Source: Actinomycetota bacterium
GTDB taxonomy: Bacteria > Actinomycetota > UBA4738 > G016210805
Reading direction: 5' to 3'
NCBI GenBank assembly: GCA_016210805.1
Contig: JACQTL010000359.1
Span: 1-11,437 of the forward strand
DNA length: 11,437 nt
Position numbers and translations under genes: made by a program. This document shows positions 1 through 5,064 of the stretch, one piece after another. Position 1 is the first letter of the stretch, and each line of letters begins with the position of its first letter. The notes below the pieces were generated by a model. That model was given only the letters and a program-made list of their open reading frames with translations. It had not been told where the DNA came from and ran no database searches.

Positions 1-2453
1 GAGGGGGGCAGGATGGGGACCCCCAGGTCGCGGCATTCCCCCAGGTAGAGTTGGAGTTTGTCGGTGTTCTGGGCTTCGATCGTCAGCAACGCGGCCATGA
101 ACTGCCACGGGTAGTTGGCCTTAAGGTAGGCGGTCTGATACGCCAACAGCGCATACGCCGTCGAATGGGACTTGTTGAAGCCGTAGCCGGCGAAGTACTC
201 CATCAGGTCGAAGATGCGCGCGGCCTTCTTTTGGGAGATGCCCCGTCGGGTGGCGCCCTCGACAAAGCGCTGGCGCTGGGCTTGCATGACGGCGGCATCC
301 TTCTTGCCCATCGCCTTGCGGAGCAGGTCGGCCTCGCCCATCGAGTAGCCGGCCATGCGCACGGCGATCTGCATGACCTGCTCCTGGTAGACGATGATCC
401 CGTAGGTCGCCCCCAGGATGTCCTCCAGGTCCGGGTGGGGGTACTCGACCGGCTGGCGCCCGTGCTTGCGGGCCGCGTACTGGACATGCATCCCCGCGTT
501 CAGCGGGCCGGGCCGGTACAGGGCCACCAGGGCCATGAGGTCCTCGAACCGGTCGGGGGCGAGCTCCTTGATCAGGGCCCGCATCCCCCCGCCCTCCAGC
601 TGGAACACGCCGGTCGTGTCGCCCCGGCGGAGCATCTCGTAGGTGGACGGGTCGTCCAGGGGCACGTGGTCGATGTCGAGCTCGACCCCCCGGCGGCGGA
701 GGTGGCCCACGGTGTCCTCGATCACCGACAGGGTCCGCAGGCCCAGGAAGTCCATCTTGAGCAGGCCGAGCTCCTCGACCCCGTGCATGTCGAACTGGGT
801 GACCACGCGCCGGGAGTCGTCCCTGGAGTCCTTGGAGAGCTTGAGGGGCATGTAGTTGACCAGGGGCGCGTCGCCGATCACCACCCCGGCGGCGTGCACG
901 GAGTCCTCCCGGCGGAGGCCCTCCAGGGCCCGGGCGGTGTCCACGATCTCCCGGGCCTCCGGCTCCTTCCCGTAGGCCTCCTTCAGCTCCGGGGACAGCT
1001 CCAGGGCGTCCTCGATCGGGTACTCGCGGCCCAGCACCGCGGGGGGGTACATCTTGCACAGCCGGTCCCCGATCGAGGCCGGGAACCCCAGTACCCTGGC
1101 CGCGTCGCGGATCCCCTGCTTCCCCTTGATCGTCTGGAACGTGATGATCTGGGCCACATGGTCGCTGCCGTACTTCGCGGTGGCGTAGCGGATCACCTCG
1201 TCCCGGCGGCGCTCGTCGAAGTCCATGTCGATGTCGGGCATCTGGCGGCGCTCGGGGTTCAGGAACCGCTCGAAGATGAGCCCGTACCGGAGCGGGTCGA
1301 GGTCGGTGATCCGCAGGGCGTAGGAGACCACCGAGCCGGCCGCGCTGCCCCGGCCCGGCCCCACCCGAATCCCGTTCTCCCTGGCGAACCGGATCAGGTC
1401 CCACACGATCAGGAAGTAGCCTGCGAACCCCATCGAGCAGATCACGCCGAGCTCGTCGTCGATCCGCCCGGCCACCTCGGCGGAGACCTCCCCGTAGCGC
1501 CGCCGGGCCCCCTCGTAGACGAGGTGGCGGAGGTAGGCGTCCCGGTCCATCCCCGCCGGCGGGTCGAACCGGGGCAGGTGGAACCGCTGGTCGGCGGGGG
1601 CCCGGTCCCCGTAGGTCAGCGTGAGGTCGCACCGCTCGGCGATCTCCAGCGTGGCGTCGCAGGCCTCCGGGAGGTCGCGGAACACCTCGCGCATCACGGC
1701 GGCCGGCTTCAGCCAGAACTCCTCGGTGTCGAACCGCAGCCGGTTCGTGTCGGTCTGAACCTTCTGCTGCTGGATGCACAGCAGCACGTCGTGGGGCTTG
1801 GCGTCGGCCGGCTCGGTGTAGTGGGTGTCGTTGGTGGCCACCAGGGGGACCCCGGTCCGGCGGGCCAGCTCCACCAGCTTGCCCAGCACGGCCCGCTGCT
1901 CGGCCAGGCCGTGGTCCTGGACCTCCACGTAGAAGTTGCCCGCCCCGAAGATGTCTCGATACGTGGCCACGGCCTCCTCGGCCCTGCGGTCCTGCCCGAG
2001 GAGCAGCGAGCGGGCCACCTCGCCGGCCAGGCACCCGGACAGCCCGATCAGCCCCTCCGACCGCTCGGCCAGGAGCTCCTTGTCGATCCGGGGCCGGTGG
2101 TAGAAGCCCTCCAGGTGGGCGTCGGTGACCAGGCGGAGGAGGTTGCGGTACCCCGTCTCGTTCCGGGCCAGGATCGTGAGGTGCCGGTACTTCTCGGCGT
2201 CGTCGCCGGGCGTCCTCTCGAACCTCGAGGTGGGGGCCACGTACGCCTCGACCCCGAGGATCGGCTTCACCCCGTGCACCAGGCCGGCCTCGTAGAACTG
2301 GAGGGCCCCGAACATCACCCCGTGGTCCGTGACGGCCAGGGCCGGCTGGCCGTCGGCCGCCGCCCCGGCGAACAGGTCCTCGATCCGCGAGGCCCCGTCG
2401 AGGAGCGAGTACTCCGTGTGCGTGTGGAGATGGACGAAGCTCGAACCGGACAT
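1..2453 (-). CDS. dnaE: DNA polymerase III alpha subunit (DnaE), N-terminal 817 residues; 3' end cut off by the window
   Basis: Replicative DNA polymerase catalytic subunit of the C family. The frame reads without interruption from ATG at 2453 to the window edge, giving 817 codons; family members are usually about 1,150-1,180 residues, so the tail with the clamp-binding and OB regions is missing. The N-terminal PHP domain keeps its metal ligands: H10, H12, D19, H44, E69, H91, C141, D209 and H211. The polymerase core shows GPGRGSAAGS (about 370-380), the catalytic pair in PDIDMDF (D407, D409) and the third aspartate in MDFLGL (D568), followed by the NKSHSTAYALLAYQ stretch near residue 760. An AAGGGA ribosome site lies about 4 bases before the start. 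In Mycobacterium the DnaE1 PHP domain proofreads, and the full ligand set suggests the same here, which is inference. Codon usage in the last 100 visible codons differs from the rest of the gene (see findings). Confidence 0.97.
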   Translation of the reverse strand, partial: MSGSSFVHLHTHTEYSLLDGASRIEDLFAGAAADGQPALAVTDHGVMFGALQFYEAGLVHGVKPILGVEAYVAPTSRFERTPGDDAEKYRHLTILARNETGYRNLLRLVTDAHLEGFYHRPRIDKELLAERSEGLIGLSGCLAGEVARSLLLGQDRRAEEAVATYRDIFGAGNFYVEVQDHGLAEQRAVLGKLVELARRTGVPLVATNDTHYTEPADAKPHDVLLCIQQQKVQTDTNRLRFDTEEFWLKPAAVMREVFRDLPEACDATLEIAERCDLTLTYGDRAPADQRFHLPRFDPPAGMDRDAYLRHLVYEGARRRYGEVSAEVAGRIDDELGVICSMGFAGYFLIVWDLIRFARENGIRVGPGRGSAAGSVVSYALRITDLDPLRYGLIFERFLNPERRQMPDIDMDFDERRRDEVIRYATAKYGSDHVAQIITFQTIKGKQGIRDAARVLGFPASIGDRLCKMYPPAVLGREYPIEDALELSPELKEAYGKEPEAREIVDTARALEGLRREDSVHAAGVVIGDAPLVNYMPLKLSKDSRDDSRRVVTQFDMHGVEELGLLKMDFLGLRTLSVIEDTVGHLRRRGVELDIDHVPLDDPSTYEMLRRGDTTGVFQLEGGGMRALIKELAPDRFEDLMALVALYRPGPLNAGMHVQYAARKHGRQPVEYPHPDLEDILGATYGIIVYQEQVMQIAVRMAGYSMGEADLLRKAMGKKDAAVMQAQRQRFVEGATRRGISQKKAARIFDLMEYFAGYGFNKSHSTAYALLAYQTAYLKANYPWQFMAALLTIEAQNTDKLQLYLGECRDLGVPILPP

Positions 2454-2497
2454 GCTTCCCTTCGCGACCACGCTACCCCGGGGGAAGGACGGACCCG

Positions 2498-2506
2498 TTT
2501 TCCACA
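2498..2506 (+). promoter_or_regulatory. DnaA-box-like 9-mer TTTTCCACA
   Basis: The 9-mer fits the general DnaA box pattern TTWTNCACA exactly. It lies 45 bases upstream of the dnaE start codon. A second, inverted near-match lies 15 bases further on. Actinobacterial boxes more often read TTGTCCACA, and a single 9-mer can occur by chance, so DnaA control of dnaE or of the divergent nuclease is only a suggestion. Confidence 0.35.
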
Positions 2507-2521
2507 GCCCGACCCCGGCGG

Positions 2522-2530
2522 TGGGGATAA
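2522..2530 (-). promoter_or_regulatory. DnaA-box-like 9-mer TTATCCCCA (one mismatch)
   Basis: Read on the minus strand this is TTATCCCCA, one base away from the classic TTATCCACA box. It faces the other box at 2498-2506 with a 15-base gap, all within the dnaE/nuclease divergent intergenic region. AT-containing words are rare in this DNA, which makes the pair more noticeable, but no binding can be shown from sequence. Confidence 0.28.
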
Positions 2531-2538
2531 CTACACGC

Positions 2539-2568
2539 TTGTAAGTCGGGTCGGCCCGAGGTTACACT
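2539..2568 (+). promoter_or_regulatory. Candidate sigma-70-type promoter of the PD-(D/E)XK nuclease gene
   Basis: A -35-like TTGTAA (2539-2544) and a -10-like TACACT (2563-2568) are separated by 18 bases, placing a start site near 2575, about 30 bases before the GTG start at 2606. Each hexamer matches consensus at 4 of 6 positions. The spacer contains an inverted repeat, TCGGG-TCGG-CCCGA (2546-2559), which could be an operator or simply a GC-rich coincidence. It is the most AT-rich patch of the gap. No comparably good promoter was found for dnaE on the other strand. Confidence 0.38.
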
Positions 2569-2605
2569 CGCCCTCGACCCGACGCAAGGGTGCAGATCAG
2601 GCCAG

Positions 2606-3742
2606 GTGGCTGTGCGCCTCTCCTACTCATCGATCTCGACATACGAGACCTGCCCGGCGAAGTACCGCTTCCAGTACGAGGAGCGCCTGCCCACCCGCCG
2701 GTCCCCGGCTCTGGCCTTCGGCGACTCGCTCCACCAGGCCCTCCACCGGTTCCACGACCGGCCGGTCCCCGTGGCCCCGCCCCTCGGCGAGCTCCTCGAG
2801 ATCCTGGACGGCGTGTGGGTCTCCGACGGGTACGGGACCGAGGCGGAGGAGGCGGCCTACCGGGACCACGCCGGGCAGGTCCTGGCCCAGTACCACCGGG
2901 AGAACGCCGACTCCTACCGGATCCCGGCGGCCCTGGAGTTCCGGTTCTCCATCGAGGTGGAGGGCGTCCAGCTCGGCGGGACGATCGACCGGATGGACCG
3001 GATCCCCGGAGGGGGGTACGAGATCATCGACTACAAGACGAACCGGCGCCTCCCCCCGGCGTCGGTGATCGAGCGGGACCTGCAGCTCTCCGTGTACTGG
3101 CTGGCCGCCAGGGAGGTCTGGGGGATCGAGCCGGAGCGGCTCACCCTCTACTACCTCCTCCCCGGGCAGCGGATGACGACGTCCCGAACCCCCCGGCACG
3201 CGGACGAGCTCCGCCGGCGGATCGCCGTCGTGGCCGAGCGGATCGAGGCCGGGAAGTTCGAGCCCCGCGAGAACCGCCTGTGCGACTGGTGCGACTTCCA
3301 GGCCCTGTGCCCCGTCTTCCGGCACCGCTACGAGCGGGAGGCGGGCACCGACCCCTCGCCCCGCATGGCCGAGGTGGTGGACGAGTGGGTCGAGCTGAAG
3401 CGCGAGGGGCGCCGGGTCTACCAGCGCCTCGACGAGCTGGCCGGGCTGGTCAACGCGTTCTGCGAGGAGCACGGCTACCGGCGGCTCTTCGCGAGCGACG
3501 GGAGCGCGATCGAGCGCCGGGCCCAGCACGTCACCGCGCCCGACGAGGCCCGGGTCCGGGAGATCCTCGAGCCCCTGGGCCTCTGGGAGAGCGTGACGGC
3601 CGTGGACACGGCCAGGCTGAACGCCCTGATCGAGTCCCGGGCCCTCCCCCCCGACGTCGAGGACGCCCTCCTGGCCTCCCGCCAGGAGGTCCGCACCCAG
3701 CACGCCCTGTACCTCCGGGACCCGGCGCGGGTCCGCCGGTAG
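2606..3742 (+). CDS. RecB/AddB/Cas4-like PD-(D/E)XK exonuclease, probable 4Fe-4S protein
   Basis: A 378-residue stand-alone nuclease of the RecB-exonuclease (COG2887, PDDEXK_1) type, expected to cut DNA with metal ions in the cytoplasm. Visible motifs in order: N-terminal LSYSSISTYETCP with C16; GDSLHQALH with H43; GGTIDRMDR with D128; IIDYKTN with D142 and K144; and QLSVYW with Q160 and Y164. These are the catalytic elements of the AddB/RecB/Cas4 fold. Cysteines C226, C229 and C235 (C-X2-C-X5-C) together with the distant C16 match the four-cysteine iron-sulfur staple of AddB and Cas4 nucleases. Residues 250-378 form a helical C-terminal part I do not recognise. The start is uncertain: GTG at 2606 or GTG at 2612, neither with a strong ribosome site. 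No helicase partner, Cas1 or Cas2 is present, so repair or recombination is likelier than CRISPR adaptation. It is divergent from dnaE. Confidence 0.9.
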   Translation: MAVRLSYSSISTYETCPAKYRFQYEERLPTRRSPALAFGDSLHQALHRFHDRPVPVAPPLGELLEILDGVWVSDGYGTEAEEAAYRDHAGQVLAQYHRENADSYRIPAALEFRFSIEVEGVQLGGTIDRMDRIPGGGYEIIDYKTNRRLPPASVIERDLQLSVYWLAAREVWGIEPERLTLYYLLPGQRMTTSRTPRHADELRRRIAVVAERIEAGKFEPRENRLCDWCDFQALCPVFRHRYEREAGTDPSPRMAEVVDEWVELKREGRRVYQRLDELAGLVNAFCEEHGYRRLFASDGSAIERRAQHVTAPDEARVREILEPLGLWESVTAVDTARLNALIESRALPPDVEDALLASRQEVRTQHALYLRDPARVRR

Positions 3743-3748
3743 CCGGGA

Positions 3749-3771
3749 GGGCCGCCCCCTACGGGGTGCCC
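3749..3771. terminator. GC-rich hairpin between converging genes, possible two-way terminator
   Basis: GGGC (3749-3752) pairs with GCCC (3768-3771), then G3754 pairs with T3767 as a wobble and CCCC (3755-3758) pairs with GGGG (3763-3766) around a CTAC loop, with C3753 bulged. It fills the 35-base gap between the nuclease stop and the stop of the SnoaL-like gene. No T-tract follows on either strand, so it is not a classic intrinsic terminator; high-GC Actinobacteria often use such hairpins. Confidence 0.4.
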
Positions 3772-3777
3772 GGCCTG

Positions 3778-4203
3778 TCAGCTCCCGGCCTGCTCCGGCA
3801 TCAGGCCCAGCTGCGCCATGAACGCCATCTGGTCCCAGTACACGTGCTGGGCGGCGACCTTCCCGTCCCGGACCCGGAAGACGTCGGCGAACGGGATGTC
3901 GATCGATCGCCCGGTCGGTGGGATCGTCCCCTGCGGACCGGCCAGGTCCCCCGTGTGGGTCCCCCGGTACCGGCCTTCGGCGACCACGACGTCCGCGGAC
4001 TCGACCCAGGTCTCGACTTCCACCGCCGCGTCGGGGAGCGCCTCCACGAACGCGGCCAGGTACGCGGGTACCCCGGCGGCGGGCACACTGCCCACCGGCG
4101 TCACGAAGTCGCAGTCCTCGGTCAGGAGCTCCGAGATCGCCCCGACGTCGCCGCCGGTGCTCACATCGAAGTACCGCTCGGCTACCTCCCGGGCCTCCCC
4201 CAT
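3778..4203 (-). CDS. NTF2-like / SnoaL-like (ester cyclase type) protein
   Basis: A 141-residue single-domain protein of the cone-shaped NTF2/SnoaL fold. The N-terminal helix (AREVAERYFDV), the LLTEDCDFVTPVG strand region, GRYRGTHTG (about 77-85), the IPPTGRSIDIPFADVFRV strand (about 93-110), and a C-terminal DGKVAAQHVYWDQMAFMAQLGL stretch, which is typical of proteins labelled ester cyclase or SnoaL-like polyketide cyclase. Such proteins act on small, mostly unknown ligands, and no polyketide genes are nearby, so the substrate cannot be assigned. The start at 4203 is supported by a strong GGAGGGAGGAG ribosome site; the frame stays open upstream, but that stretch covers neighbouring genes and has no protein-like character. 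It may be the last gene of the leftward group that starts with the LAL regulator, or have its own promoter at 4251-4280. Confidence 0.88.
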   Translation of the reverse strand: MGEAREVAERYFDVSTGGDVGAISELLTEDCDFVTPVGSVPAAGVPAYLAAFVEALPDAAVEVETWVESADVVVAEGRYRGTHTGDLAGPQGTIPPTGRSIDIPFADVFRVRDGKVAAQHVYWDQMAFMAQLGLMPEQAGS

Positions 4204-4250
4204 GCCGTCTCCTCCCTCCGCCCCGTCGTCCCCTCGCACGGAGCAACCCG

Positions 4251-4280
4251 ACGCTAGCGCATCCCTCCAGCCCGGAACAA
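4251..4280 (-). promoter_or_regulatory. Candidate promoter for the SnoaL-like gene
   Basis: Read on the minus strand: TTGTTC (4275-4280) and TAGCGT (4251-4256) with an 18-base spacer, ending about 48 bases upstream of the ATG at 4203. The -10 has the TAnnnT form and the -35 keeps TTG. It lies in the 101-base gap after the small hypothetical gene, the longest gap in the leftward group up to that gene. The match is modest, so this is a hypothesis. Confidence 0.28.
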
Positions 4281-4304
4281 CGGAGCGGAAGGCCCGGTCC
4301 GGCC

Positions 4305-4544
4305 TCAGCGCCCCGTGAGGGTTATCTCGGCCTCGGGCAGGAACGTGCGGCTGGGGTGGGCGGAGGCCAGGGCCCTGGCGGCGGCGTCCCCGGCCGAGAA
4401 GGGATCGAAGGACCACCCCTCCAGGACCACGGCCACCGCTCGGTCCTCGCGGAGCACGGTGACGCTCGTCACGCCGAGGCGGGCGAGCGCCCGCGAGCCC
4501 CCGGCCCCCAGGACGAAGGGCTCCGCCCCCCCGTAGACCAGCAC
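4305..4544 (-). CDS. Small conserved-looking hypothetical protein (79 residues)
   Basis: I do not recognise a named family. The product begins (V/M)LVYGGAEPFVLGAGG and contains a regular alternation of hydrophobic stretches (GVTSVTVL, AVAVVLEGWSFDPF), an alanine-rich helix (AAARALASAH) and a final EAEITLTGR, which looks like a compact alpha/beta protein rather than a random frame. No signal peptide or metal motif is seen. GTG at 4544 is preferred because GGGAG lies 5 bases upstream; GTG at 4556 would add four residues. It begins 26 bases after the cupredoxin stop codon, in the same direction, so the two are probably co-transcribed. Antisense and other-frame alternatives in this stretch look like composition artefacts. 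Confidence 0.68.
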   Translation of the reverse strand: MLVYGGAEPFVLGAGGSRALARLGVTSVTVLREDRAVAVVLEGWSFDPFSAGDAAARALASAHPSRTFLPEAEITLTGR

Positions 4545-4570
4545 GAGCGCTCCCACCCCCCACCCGCCGC

Positions 4571-4990
4571 TCAGGCCACCACGAACGTGCCCCGCATCGT
4601 GGACAGGTGCACGTCGCAACGGAAGACGTAGGTTCCCGCCTCGGCGATCGCGGGGACCTCGTACACGAGGGTCTGGGGCCCACGGAACGTCTCCCCGCGG
4701 AAGATCAGGCCGGCCGGCGTCTCCTCCCCCTCCCGGAAGATCGCGACGTTGTGCTCCTGCGTGTCCTCGCTGCGCAGCTCGATCGTGAATGGCTGCCCCG
4801 CCCGGACCGCCATGCAGTCCCTGTCGAACACCGTGTCCTCGGCCACGATCGACAGTGCCGTACCCTCGGGCTCGCACGGCGCCGGATCCCCCGGGCCTTT
4901 CTCAGTGGCGCCTCCGCACGAGGCGAGGGCCACCACGACGCTCCACGGCACGAGCAGCCGGATCCCGGCGTGCCACCTCCGGACGCCCAT
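4571..4990 (-). CDS. Cupredoxin-domain lipoprotein (blue copper protein)
   Basis: A 139-residue exported copper protein. The N-terminus has arginines, a hydrophobic core (LLVPWSVVVALAS) and a lipobox LAS-C25, so it is expected to be lipid-anchored on the outer face of the membrane. The mature part is a single cupredoxin domain with a full type-1 copper set: H80 in EHNVAIF, then C125, H128 and M132 in the C-terminal F-R-C-x2-H-x3-M-x-G motif. C39 and C59 could form a disulfide. Such proteins carry electrons or bind copper; no oxidase or nitrite reductase is in view to name a partner. ATG 4990 has an excellent GGAGGAGGTG ribosome site. An in-frame ATG at 5068, overlapping the regulator stop as ATGA, is also preceded by GGGAGGT and would add 26 residues, but would push the signal peptide inward. 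Confidence 0.92.
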   Translation of the reverse strand: MGVRRWHAGIRLLVPWSVVVALASCGGATEKGPGDPAPCEPEGTALSIVAEDTVFDRDCMAVRAGQPFTIELRSEDTQEHNVAIFREGEETPAGLIFRGETFRGPQTLVYEVPAIAEAGTYVFRCDVHLSTMRGTFVVA

Positions 4991-5064
4991 GGCGTCCACC
5001 TCCTCCCCGGCCGGAGACATCCGCTCCGGCCTCGAGGCGACGCTAGGCCCGCCCGGGGTCCGGT

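Noticed and set aside
51..3068. 1,005-codon open frame on the plus strand across dnaE and the start of the nuclease gene
   Set aside because: It is antisense to a motif-complete dnaE and overlaps the nuclease in another frame. Its product is a Gly/Pro/His/Arg/Val-rich low-complexity string, the normal shadow of very GC-rich genes.
2606..3742. Cas4 with a CRISPR adaptation role
   Set aside because: The nuclease fold and cysteines are Cas4-like, but no Cas1, Cas2 or repeat-spacer array is present and the length suits RecB-family exonucleases better.
4204..4683. 160-residue upstream extension of the SnoaL-like frame
   Set aside because: It covers the small hypothetical gene and part of the cupredoxin gene in another frame, while ATG 4203 has a strong ribosome site and fits the family length.
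4557..4877. Upstream extension of the 79-residue protein into the cupredoxin gene
   Set aside because: It is an out-of-frame overlap with a motif-complete cupredoxin and a Gly/Arg/Pro-rich product.
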